64,000 nucleotides of DNA from Agrococcus sp. SGAir0287 (lineage in GTDB: Bacteria; Actinomycetota; Actinomycetes; Actinomycetales; Microbacteriaceae). Every line of letters starts with the position of its first letter. Positions within the stretch are counted from its first letter, which is position 1. The stretch lies in contig NZ_CP027942.1 of the NCBI RefSeq assembly GCF_005484985.1, positions 1,984,001 to 2,048,000 on the forward strand, read 5' to 3'. The position numbers and the translations under genes were made by a program. Shown in pieces: positions 54,213 through 61,124 of this stretch. The notes under the pieces are model-generated. The model was not told the origin of the DNA. It made no database searches and saw only the letters and a program-made list of their open reading frames with translations.

Positions 54213-55094
54213 ATGCACGAGCCCTTCTCGGTCCGATCCGGCTACGACCGCGGCCTCACGCGCGGATCCATGCGTGGCCCAGCCTTCTCGACGCCGGTGC
54301 GCGGCACCCGCATCGCCGCGTCGCTCGCGATCGACCACGGTGTCCTCGTCACGGCACTCCTCGAGCTCGCACGGACGGACCAGTTCCTCTCGCACGTCAC
54401 CGCTGCGGCCATCCACGGCATTCCGCTGCCTGCACGACTGCGCGGTGGTCGCATCCATGTCTCGTCACCCAGCGGCGTCAATCGCATGCGTCGCCCGGAG
54501 GTCGTCGGGCACCGCGTGAAGGCCGAGGTCGTCGAGGTGGACGGGGTCCCCGTCGAATGCCCGCTCGACACCGTCATCCATCTCGCGACGATGCTGAGCG
54601 TGCCGGAGCTCGTCGTCGCGATCGACTGGCTGCTCCATCCCGCGAACCGGATGTCGGTCTCGAAGGCCGCGTTGGTCGAGCGCCTCGAGCACTTCCGGGG
54701 CGCACGCGGCCTCGGTCGGCTCCGCGCGGCGATCGCGCTCGCGCGCGTCGGCGCCGAGTCGCCGCGCGAGAGCGAGCTGCGGCTCCTCCTGGTGCGTCAC
54801 GGGCTCCCTGAGCCCCACTTGAACCTCGACGTGCGCGACGACGCGGGGGTCTTCGTCGCCCGCGTCGACATGGCCTGGCCCGATCTGCGCATCGCCGTGG
54901 AGTACGACGGAGAGCAGCACCGAGTCGATGCAAGGCAGTTCGCCCGCGACATCGACCGACTCGCCGACCTCGAGCGCGTCGGGTGGATCGTGGTCCGAGT
55001 CACGAAGGAGCACCTGCGACGGCCGATGTCCGACGTGCTTCCGCGCGTACGCGAGGCCTTCGCGCGACGCGGGGTCGTCATCCCTGCCGTGTGA
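54213..55094 (+). CDS. DUF559 PD-(D/E)XK nuclease-like protein with AbiEi-like N-terminus
   Basis: A 293-residue protein of a type common as divergent paralogues in Microbacteriaceae. The N-terminal half (LSHVTAAAIHGIPLPARLRG and VPVECPLDTVIHLATMLSV) resembles the actinobacterial proteins annotated as AbiEi-family antitoxins. The C-terminal half is a DUF559/VSR-like endonuclease fold: E176-type glutamate in SPRESELRLLLVRHGLPEP, then DMAWPDLRIAVEYDGEQHRV and RDIDRLADLERVGWIVVRVT, giving the PD-(D/E)XK pattern D...EYDG.Q. No partner toxin is visible. It sits between ispG and rseP, on the opposite strand, bracketed by oppositely oriented repeat elements. It is probably an insertion; activity is inferred. 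Confidence 0.8.
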   Translation: MHEPFSVRSGYDRGLTRGSMRGPAFSTPVRGTRIAASLAIDHGVLVTALLELARTDQFLSHVTAAAIHGIPLPARLRGGRIHVSSPSGVNRMRRPEVVGHRVKAEVVEVDGVPVECPLDTVIHLATMLSVPELVVAIDWLLHPANRMSVSKAALVERLEHFRGARGLGRLRAAIALARVGAESPRESELRLLLVRHGLPEPHLNLDVRDDAGVFVARVDMAWPDLRIAVEYDGEQHRVDARQFARDIDRLADLERVGWIVVRVTKEHLRRPMSDVLPRVREAFARRGVVIPAV

Positions 55095-55104
55095 GCGCGG
55101 GAGT

Positions 55105-55172
55105 GGCCACGAAGGGCAGCCATTCGCGGCCGATGGTCACCCTTCGTGGCCACCGATCGACCTCTCGTGGCC
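55105..55172 (+). repeat. Palindrome-headed 20-bp array, copy 2 (2 units)
   Basis: The head 55105-55131 has the same left arm GGCCACGAAGGGC and a right arm with two changes. Two units follow (55132-55151 and 55152-55172), each ending in CGTGGCC. It fills the gap between the DUF559 stop (55094) and the rseP stop (55182) and could serve as a terminator for either. Confidence 0.85.
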
Positions 55173-55181
55173 AGTCCCTGC

Positions 55182-56510
55182 TCAGGGGAGGATCGAGATC
55201 GGGTTGATGATGTCGGCGTAGATGAGCAGGGCGCTCATGAGACCGAGCACCACCGTGACCGCGAGCGTCACCGGGACCCAGCGGGCCGTGTCGATCGGTC
55301 CGGGATCCGGTCGGCCGCGCATCCGCGCGAACCCGCGCCGGATCGCCTCGAGCACCGCGCCGAGCACGTGGCCGCCGTCGAGCGGCATGAGCGGCACGAG
55401 GTTGAAGACGAACAGCGCGACGTTGAGCGACGCGAGGATGCCGAGCATCGACGACGCGCGCTCGGCGATCGGCACCTGGTCGAGCGAGGCGATCTCGCCG
55501 GCGATGCGACCGACGCCCACGACGGAGATCGGGCCCTCGGGGTCGCGCTCGCCGCCGCCGAACGCCGCCTGCGCCACCTCCACCAGCCGAACCGGCAGCG
55601 TCACGATCACCTGCGCGACGCGTGCGACGTTGTCCGCGACGGCGACCGGCACCTCCGTGATCGGCTGCTGCACGATCTCGTACTGCGGCCCGATGCCGAT
55701 GAAGCCGACCGTCTCGACCTGCGGCTGCCCGTCGACCTCCACGACCTCCCCGTCGGCGTCCGTGACGTAGCGCTCGGTCGCGATCGGCGTCACCTGCAGG
55801 TCGACGTCGGCGCCGTCGCGCTCGACCGTGAACGTGAGCTGCTGCCCGGCGTCGTCGCGGATGCCGGCCTGCACGTCCGCCCACGAGTCGACCGGTCGTC
55901 CGTCGATCGCGACGATGACGTCGCCGGGCTCGATGCCCGCGGCGACGGCCGGCGCCGCCGGGTCGGATGCCGTGCAGTCGCTGCGCTCCTGGCTCGCCGG
56001 GATCACGCACTCCGACAGCGACGCGATGGTCGTGCCCGGCTGCGCGACGCCGAACCCGCACAGCACGATCGCGTAGAGCACGAACGCGAGCACGAGGTTC
56101 ATGAACGGCCCGCCGAGCATGATGACGATGCGCTTCCACACCGGCAGGCGGTAGAAGGTGCGCTCCTCCCCCGCCTCCTCGACCGTCTCCGCCGACACGT
56201 CGCGCGCATCCTGCACGAGCGTGTCGAAGAAGCCCGTGGATGCGGTGCGCCCGGCCTCGCCCGCACGCCGCGGCGGGAACATGCCGGCCATCGAGATGTA
56301 GCCGCCGAGCGGGATGGCCTTCACGCCGTACTCGGTCTCGCCCCTGCGGCGCGAGAAGAGCGTCGGCCCGAAGCCGATCATGTACTGCCCGACGCGCACG
56401 CCGAAGCGCTTCGCCGGCACGAGGTGGCCCACCTCGTGGAGCGCGATCGACACGGCGAGGCCGATCACGAGGATGACGACGCCGAGGATGTAGAGCAGGA
56501 CCGAGTCCAT
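55182..56510 (-). CDS. rseP: Site-2 protease RseP (RIP metalloprotease)
   Basis: A 442-residue intramembrane zinc protease that cleaves anti-sigma factors and other membrane proteins. HEVGH is at residues 25-29 in the first helix, a PDZ domain lies at about 180-270 (AAGIEPGDVIVAIDGRPVDS), and the third ligand is in FNLVPLMPLDGGHVLGAVLE near residue 378. Length and topology are normal. The usual upstream gene dxr is absent here, and ispG does not follow directly. TAGCAT lies 9 nt before the ATG. Confidence 0.94.
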   Translation of the reverse strand: MDSVLLYILGVVILVIGLAVSIALHEVGHLVPAKRFGVRVGQYMIGFGPTLFSRRRGETEYGVKAIPLGGYISMAGMFPPRRAGEAGRTASTGFFDTLVQDARDVSAETVEEAGEERTFYRLPVWKRIVIMLGGPFMNLVLAFVLYAIVLCGFGVAQPGTTIASLSECVIPASQERSDCTASDPAAPAVAAGIEPGDVIVAIDGRPVDSWADVQAGIRDDAGQQLTFTVERDGADVDLQVTPIATERYVTDADGEVVEVDGQPQVETVGFIGIGPQYEIVQQPITEVPVAVADNVARVAQVIVTLPVRLVEVAQAAFGGGERDPEGPISVVGVGRIAGEIASLDQVPIAERASSMLGILASLNVALFVFNLVPLMPLDGGHVLGAVLEAIRRGFARMRGRPDPGPIDTARWVPVTLAVTVVLGLMSALLIYADIINPISILP

Positions 56511-56519
56511 CGCCGACCG

Positions 56520-56525
56520 ATGCTA
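56520..56525 (-). promoter_or_regulatory. -10 element of rseP
   Basis: TAGCAT on the minus strand lies 9 nt before the rseP ATG, allowing at most a 2-3 nt leader. Confidence 0.45.
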
Positions 56526-56585
56526 CGCGGGGATGCTGTGGGTCTCGGCACGTGACGGGCATGGCTCGCCCATGGGGAGCGCTCG

Positions 56586-56591
56586 TAGCCT
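56586..56591 (+). promoter_or_regulatory. Leaderless -10 element of the lysozyme-like gene
   Basis: TAGCCT lies 6 nt before the ATG at 56598. It is divergent from the rseP promoter. Confidence 0.55.
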
Positions 56592-56597
56592 TGCCGC

Positions 56598-57266
56598 ATG
56601 CCCACCGCGTCCCGAGCTCGCAGCCGCGCGTCGGCGCGCGGTCGTGGGTCCGGCGCCCGACGTCGTCCGGCATCCCGCTCCGCCGCCGCACGCGCGCGGC
56701 TCGCGGCACAGGAGCGGCGTCGCGTCGGCATCGCGACGGGCATCGTGGCAGCGGCGACGGTCGCGATCGCCGTGCTCGCGTGGGTGCTGCAGCCGCGCAT
56801 CGAGCCGTGGGAGCAGACCGCGACGGTCTCGGGCGCCGTGCCCTCGAGCGTCGCCGGGTGGGACCGCGAGCAGCTCACGAACGCCGCCATCATCCTGCAG
56901 GCGGGCTCGGACCTCGGGCTGTCCGATCGCGACCGCACCATCGCGGTGATGGCGGCGATGGGCGAGTCGAGCCTCACCGTCGTCGACTTCGGCGATCAGG
57001 CCGGCCCCGACTCGCGAGGGCTGTTCCAGCAGCGCACCGGCTGGGGGCCGTACGAGGTGCGGATGGATGCGTACGGCTCGGCCGTGCTCTTCTACCAGGC
57101 GCTCGACGACGTCGCGGAGCGGGACGGCATGCCGCCGACGCTCGTGGCGCACACGGTGCAGGTGAACCAGGATCCCTACCACTACGAGCCGTACTGGGAC
57201 GACGCGGTCGCCGTCGTCGCCGCGCTCGACGCAGCGCCGATCGACGTGGTGGTGGAGCCGGCCTGA
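56598..57266 (+). CDS. Membrane-anchored lysozyme-like (transglycosylase-fold) protein
   Basis: A 222-residue protein with a very basic N-terminus (residues 1-42), one membrane helix (about 44-65) and an extracellular domain. The domain has AAIILQAGSDLGLSDRDRTI, the probable catalytic glutamate E123 in AVMAAMGESSLTVVD, and GPDSRGLFQQRTGWGP. This pattern is that of the small lysozyme-like domains fused to NlpC/P60 in Actinobacteria and their phages. Peptidoglycan cleavage is inferred. The gene is divergent from rseP with a leaderless promoter and is followed by repeat elements. Confidence 0.8.
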   Translation: MPTASRARSRASARGRGSGARRRPASRSAAARARLAAQERRRVGIATGIVAAATVAIAVLAWVLQPRIEPWEQTATVSGAVPSSVAGWDREQLTNAAIILQAGSDLGLSDRDRTIAVMAAMGESSLTVVDFGDQAGPDSRGLFQQRTGWGPYEVRMDAYGSAVLFYQALDDVAERDGMPPTLVAHTVQVNQDPYHYEPYWDDAVAVVAALDAAPIDVVVEPA

Positions 57267-57316
57267 CGCGGGCTCGGCGCGGCTCGGCGAACTCGGCGCG
57301 GGCGACGAGTAGGAGT

Positions 57317-57384
57317 GGCCACGAAGGGCTGCCATTCATGGCCCATGCTCGCCGTTCGTGGCCAGCGCCCGACCGCTCGGGGCC
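57317..57384 (+). repeat. Palindrome-headed 20-bp array, copy 3 (2 units plus remnant)
   Basis: Head 57317-57343 (left arm GGCCACGAAGGGC, right arm with two changes) is followed by units 57344-57363 and 57364-57384 and a degraded third. It starts 51 bp after the lysozyme-like gene stop. Confidence 0.85.
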
Positions 57385-57468
57385 AGTGCTCGCGCCTGGT
57401 AGCCGATCTCGGGTTCGGCCCGTCTGTCCCGCCTCGCCGGTCGGCCGGCAACCCGAGCGACGGCGAGT

Positions 57469-57598
57469 GGCCACGAAGGGCTGCCCTTCATGGCCAGTGC
57501 TCGCCCTTCGTGGCCAGCGTCCGACCGTCCGTGGCCAGTGCTCGCCCGTTCGTGGCCAGTGCTCGCCGTTCGTGGCCAGTGCTCGACCAATCGTGGCC
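57469..57598 (+). repeat. Palindrome-headed 20-bp array, copy 4 (5 units)
   Basis: Head 57469-57495 differs from the perfect palindrome by one base. Five units follow (57496-57515, 57516-57536, 57537-57557, 57558-57577, 57578-57598), alternating 20 and 21 bp. The best unit is AGTGCTCGCCCTTCGTGGCC. It is the reverse-complement design of copy 1. Confidence 0.9.
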
Positions 57599-57712
57599 AC
57601 TCCTCGTGGGAAGGAGGGGACACGGCAGCGGGGCCACCGGTCGGGATGCGCCGCGGCGAGCGCGACGCGGTTCGTGCCGATCGACCCCGTCGAGCCGAGG
57701 GGCAGGACGGCC

Positions 57713-58219
57713 TCACGCCCGCGCGTCGGCCCCTGGTGCCTCGCCGGCGACGAGCATCCCGTCGTGCCAGATGCTGGGAGCGTGGTCGACGGGGAAGGCG
57801 ACCGACGACGCGATGAAGCAGTCCTTCGACGCCTGCACGTGCGCCTCGAGCGCCACGGCGGCCATGTCGGCGTCCCGCACCGTGACGCGCGGCCGCAGCA
57901 GCACGCGGTCGAACGCGCCGCCCGTCCCCTGGGTCGTCATGACGCCGAGCGCCTCGTCCTCGTACGCGGTCACGACGATGCCGCGCGTCACCGCCTGGTG
58001 CAGGTACGACAGCATGTGGCACTGCGCGAGCGCCGCGACGAGCAGCTGCTCCGGGTTGTGGCGCGTGCGGTCGCCGCGGAAGGTCGGATCGGCGGAGCCG
58101 AGGATGTCGGGCAGGCTCGCGACCCGCACGACGTGGTCGCGCGCGTACGACCGGTAGCCCTCGGTGCCGACGTCGCCGGCGCCCGTCCACTCGACCCCGA
58201 CGCGGTACTCATGGCGCAT
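57713..58219 (-). CDS. OsmC family peroxiredoxin-like protein
   Basis: A 168-residue OsmC/Ohr-type protein that reduces organic hydroperoxides with paired cysteines. The cysteines are C67 (LVAALAQCHMLSYLHQAV) and C134 (HVQASKDCFIASSVAF), with the usual R/E partners upstream (FRGDRTRHNPEQLLVAAL). It belongs to the broad OsmC subfamily rather than classical Ohr, as the N-terminus is longer. The ATG has TAGCCT 7 nt upstream. It is divergent from gabT across 58 bp. Confidence 0.9.
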   Translation of the reverse strand: MRHEYRVGVEWTGAGDVGTEGYRSYARDHVVRVASLPDILGSADPTFRGDRTRHNPEQLLVAALAQCHMLSYLHQAVTRGIVVTAYEDEALGVMTTQGTGGAFDRVLLRPRVTVRDADMAAVALEAHVQASKDCFIASSVAFPVDHAPSIWHDGMLVAGEAPGADARA

Positions 58220-58226
58220 GCCACCC

Positions 58227-58232
58227 AGGCTA
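58227..58232 (-). promoter_or_regulatory. Leaderless -10 element of the OsmC gene
   Basis: TAGCCT on the minus strand lies 7 nt before the ATG at 58219. Confidence 0.55.
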
Positions 58233-58265
58233 GCCAGGCCCGCGGGCTGCGGCGGCGCGCGAGCG

Positions 58266-58271
58266 TAGGAT
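58266..58271 (+). promoter_or_regulatory. Leaderless -10 element of gabT
   Basis: TAGGAT lies 6 nt before the gabT ATG at 58278. Confidence 0.6.
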
Positions 58272-58277
58272 CGGTGC

Positions 58278-59597
58278 ATGACCGACGTGCTCGCGCCCCA
58301 GTCCCGCTCCGTCACGACCCCCATCCCGGGTCCGCGCAGCCAGGAGCTGCTCGCACGCAAGGCGAAGGTGGTGCCGCAGGGCGTGCCGCACCAGCTGCCC
58401 GTCTTCATCGCCTCGGCGCACGACGCGATCATCACCGACGTCGACGGCAACCGGTTCATCGACCTCGGCTGCGGCATCGGCGTCACGACGGTCGGCCACA
58501 CGAACGACCAGGTCGTCGCGGCCGTGCAGGAGCAGGTCGCGCGCCTCACGCACTCGCTGTTCGGCACGACGCCGTACGAGTCGTACGTGCGCGTCGCCGA
58601 GCTGCTCGCGGAGCTCACGCCCGGCGACTTCGAGAAGCGGTCGTTCTTCGTGAACTCGGGCTCGGAGGCCGTCGAGAACGGCGTCAAGATCGCGCGCCGG
58701 TACACGCGCCGCCGCGCCGTCGCGGTGCTCGAGCACGGCTACCACGGCCGCACGAACCTCACCATGACGATGAACTTCAAGCCGGCGCCGTACGCGACGG
58801 GCATGGGCCCGCTCGCGTCCGACATCTTCCACGCGCCCGGCTCCTACCCGCTGCGCGACGGCCTCGACGGCGCCGCCGCGGCGAAGCGCACCATCTGGTA
58901 CCTCGAGAAGCACGTGGGCGTCGAGGACCTCGCGTGCCTCGTCGTCGAGCCCATCCAGGGCGAGGGCGGCTTCATCGTGCCCGCCGACGGCTACCTTCCC
59001 GCCATGCAGGAGTGGTGCACCGCGAACGGCGTCGTGATGATCGCCGACGAGGTGCAGTCGGGCGTGTGCCGCACGGGCCGCACGTTCGCCTCCGAGCACT
59101 TCGGCTGGGTGCCCGACCTCGTGCTGTCGGCCAAGGGCATCGCGGGCGGCATGCCGCTCGCGGGCGTCACGGGTCGCGCCGAGATCATGGATGCGGTGCA
59201 CACGGGCGGCATCGGCGGCACCTTCGGCGGCAACCCCGTCTCGTGCGCCGCAGCTGTCGCGGTGCTCGAGCAGATCGAGTCGGCGGACCTCAACGGCAAG
59301 GCGCAGCGCATCGAGTCGGTGCTGCGGCCGCTGCTCGAGGGCCTGCAGGCGAAGCACGACGTGATCGCCGAGGTGCGCGGTCGCGGCGCGATGCTCGCGA
59401 TCGAGCTCGTCGACCCCGCGACGGGCGATCCCGTGCCGTCGGCCCCCATCTCGAAGGCGGCGGGCGAGCAGGGCGTGCTCGTGCTCACCGCCGGCACCGA
59501 CTACAACGTGCTGCGCTTCCTGCCGAGCCTCGCGATCACCGATGCGCAGCTCGAGGACGCCATCGCGGTCATCGACGAGGCGTTCTCGGCGCTCTGA
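58278..59597 (+). CDS. gabT: 4-aminobutyrate aminotransferase
   Basis: A 439-residue class III PLP aminotransferase that moves the amino group of GABA to 2-oxoglutarate. The PLP lysine is K286 in LVLSAKGIAGGMPLAG; FFVNSGSEAVENGVKIARRY binds the phosphate, LVVEPIQGEGGF and MIADEVQSGVCRTG complete the site. The sequence groups with actinobacterial GabT. No succinate-semialdehyde dehydrogenase lies next to it; instead a sarcosine oxidase-like gene is coupled by TGATG. The substrate could be another omega-amino acid. Confidence 0.9.
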   Translation: MTDVLAPQSRSVTTPIPGPRSQELLARKAKVVPQGVPHQLPVFIASAHDAIITDVDGNRFIDLGCGIGVTTVGHTNDQVVAAVQEQVARLTHSLFGTTPYESYVRVAELLAELTPGDFEKRSFFVNSGSEAVENGVKIARRYTRRRAVAVLEHGYHGRTNLTMTMNFKPAPYATGMGPLASDIFHAPGSYPLRDGLDGAAAAKRTIWYLEKHVGVEDLACLVVEPIQGEGGFIVPADGYLPAMQEWCTANGVVMIADEVQSGVCRTGRTFASEHFGWVPDLVLSAKGIAGGMPLAGVTGRAEIMDAVHTGGIGGTFGGNPVSCAAAVAVLEQIESADLNGKAQRIESVLRPLLEGLQAKHDVIAEVRGRGAMLAIELVDPATGDPVPSAPISKAAGEQGVLVLTAGTDYNVLRFLPSLAITDAQLEDAIAVIDEAFSAL

Positions 59598-60721
59598 TGC
59601 GCGTCGCCGTCGTCGGCCTCGGCGCCTGGGGGTCGATGACGGCGTGGCGGCTCGCTGCCGCCGGCGCCGACGTCGTGGGCTTCGAGGCGCACGCGATCGG
59701 CCACGATCGCGGGTCGTCGCACGGTGCGACGCGGCTCTACCGCAGGCTGTGCGTCGAGCACGCGGGGCTCGTGCCGCTCGCAGAGCGCTCCGCCGCTCTC
59801 TGGCGCGACCTCGAGGAGCGTGCCGGGGAGCGGCTGCTGACCGTGACGGGCGGCGTCTCGGTCGGTCCCGCCGACTCCGTGCTCGTGCGCGACTCCCTGG
59901 CCGTCGCGACCGCGGCGGGCGTGTCGCACGAGGTGCTCGACGCGACGCGCGTGCGCGAGCGGTGGCCGATGCTGCGCGTCGCCGACGACGCGGTCGGCGT
60001 CGTGGACCCGGCCGCTGGCATCCTCGCGGCGGAGCCGTCCGTGCTCGCGGCGGCGGCCGCGGCACGCGCCGCGGGCGCGACGCTGCGCGAGGGCACGCGG
60101 GTGGACGCGCGGGATGCTGCTGAGGGCGTCCTGCACGTCGCGGGGCGCAGGGAGCGCTTCGATCAGGTCGTGATCGCGGCCGGTGCGTGGACGGGCGAGC
60201 TCGTGCCCGGCCTGGGGGTCACGCCGACGCGGACGCTCGTCACGTGGTTCGCGCCGCGGCGCGGGCACGAGCAGGAGCTGTCGGCCCAGCGGCTCGGCGT
60301 CGTCGTCGCCGCCGTCGGCGACGCGTGGATGTGGGGCCACGGCGCGCTGCCGGGCGGCCTCGTGAAGCTCGGCCCCGCCGACGACCCAGCCTTCGTGCCC
60401 ATCCGGCCCGACGACCTCGTGGGCAGCGTCGATGCGCGCGACGGCGCGCTCGTCTCGCGCCTGGCAGCGGCGGCCCTGCCGGGCGTCGACTCGACTCCGG
60501 CCCACGTGCGCCCCTGCATGTACGGCCGCACCGCCGACCATCAGTTCGTCGTCGGTCGCGTCGGCCCGCGGCTGCTCGTCGCGGGCGGCTGCAACGGGCA
60601 CGGCTTCAAGCACGCCGCGGCGATCGGCGAGCACCTCGCCGAGCTCGCGCTCGGCGAGGTGCCGACCGTCCCGATGCCGTTCGCCGATCCGCGCCGCGTC
60701 GCGAGCGTCGTCGACGCCTGA
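59597..60721 (+). CDS. Monomeric sarcosine oxidase-like FAD enzyme
   Basis: A 374-residue FAD-dependent amine oxidase of the monomeric sarcosine/N-methyltryptophan oxidase group. The dinucleotide loop GLGAWG is at residues 7-12, RGSSHGATRLYRR follows at about 38-50, and the covalent flavin cysteine is most likely C307 in HVRPCMYGRTADHQFVVG. GGCNGHGFKHAAAIGEHLAE closes the FAD site. Its ATG overlaps the gabT stop by one base, so both are coupled and may act on linked amine substrates. The exact amine is unknown; amadoriase-type activity is also possible. Confidence 0.85.
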   Translation: MRVAVVGLGAWGSMTAWRLAAAGADVVGFEAHAIGHDRGSSHGATRLYRRLCVEHAGLVPLAERSAALWRDLEERAGERLLTVTGGVSVGPADSVLVRDSLAVATAAGVSHEVLDATRVRERWPMLRVADDAVGVVDPAAGILAAEPSVLAAAAAARAAGATLREGTRVDARDAAEGVLHVAGRRERFDQVVIAAGAWTGELVPGLGVTPTRTLVTWFAPRRGHEQELSAQRLGVVVAAVGDAWMWGHGALPGGLVKLGPADDPAFVPIRPDDLVGSVDARDGALVSRLAAAALPGVDSTPAHVRPCMYGRTADHQFVVGRVGPRLLVAGGCNGHGFKHAAAIGEHLAELALGEVPTVPMPFADPRRVASVVDA

Positions 60722-60750
60722 CGCGAGGATGCGCCGCGCGCATCGTGCGG

Positions 60751-61080
60751 TCAGCCGTCGGCGTCCTCGCGAGCGTCGGCGATGAGCGGCGCGGTGGGTC
60801 GCGGCGCCGCGGGCGAGCGCGCGGGCGTCGGGTCGGCGCCCGCGTCGTCGCGCTGGACCTCGATCGCGACGGAGTCCCACTCGTGCACGAGCGCGCCGGC
60901 CGCCGGATGCTGGCGGACGATGACGAACGCGCCCGGCCACGCGATGCTCGCGATCGGCGGGCCGTCCGGGTCCGGGTTCGCGAGCGCGACGCGCGCATCG
61001 GTCGCGACGTCCCGCCCGACGTGGAAGGGCAGTCCGACGACGTCAGGCACGACGACCTTCGGTGCAGCGCGGTGCGGCAT
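60751..61080 (-). CDS. Single PASTA-domain protein
   Basis: A 109-residue protein dominated by one PASTA domain (VVVPDVVGLPFHVGRDVATD at the start, PAAGALVHEWDSVAIEVQ at the end, residues about 8-75), followed by an alanine/proline-rich tail. There is no signal peptide or membrane helix, unusual because PASTA domains normally face the wall and bind peptidoglycan or beta-lactams. TAGCGT lies 6 nt before the ATG, so it has its own leaderless transcript downstream of the EccC-like ATPase. Confidence 0.82.
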   Translation of the reverse strand: MPHRAAPKVVVPDVVGLPFHVGRDVATDARVALANPDPDGPPIASIAWPGAFVIVRQHPAAGALVHEWDSVAIEVQRDDAGADPTPARSPAAPRPTAPLIADAREDADG

Positions 61081-61086
61081 GCGCCG

Positions 61087-61092
61087 ACGCTA
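61087..61092 (-). promoter_or_regulatory. Leaderless -10 element of the PASTA gene
   Basis: TAGCGT on the minus strand lies 6 nt before the ATG at 61080. Confidence 0.55.
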
Positions 61093-61124
61093 CGCCTCCG
61101 GCGCCCGCCGCGCCGAGGGACGCG

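Larger units (their letters stand above)
57267..57712. other. Gene-free gap with two repeat elements
   Basis: This 446-bp gap between the lysozyme-like gene and the OsmC gene has no supported gene. It holds repeat copies 3 and 4. Between them, 57397-57468 is unrelated sequence bounded by an inverted CTCGGGTT/AACCCGAG pair. From 57600 to 57712 nothing was recognised. Confidence 0.7.

Noticed and set aside
54213..55094. Type IV toxin-antitoxin pair (AbiE)
   Set aside because: Only the AbiEi-like N-terminal resemblance is present; no AbiEii nucleotidyltransferase toxin lies next to it, and the C-terminal half is nuclease-like.
56552..60721. 1389-codon open frame covering several genes
   Set aside because: It runs out of frame through the lysozyme-like, OsmC and gabT genes and reads arginine/alanine-rich noise there. 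Only its last 374 codons, the sarcosine oxidase-like gene with its own ATG, are real.
60722..60780. Terminator between the sarcosine oxidase-like and PASTA genes
   Set aside because: The CGCGAGGA/TCCTCGCG pairing has a long loop and half of it lies within the PASTA coding sequence, so support is weak.
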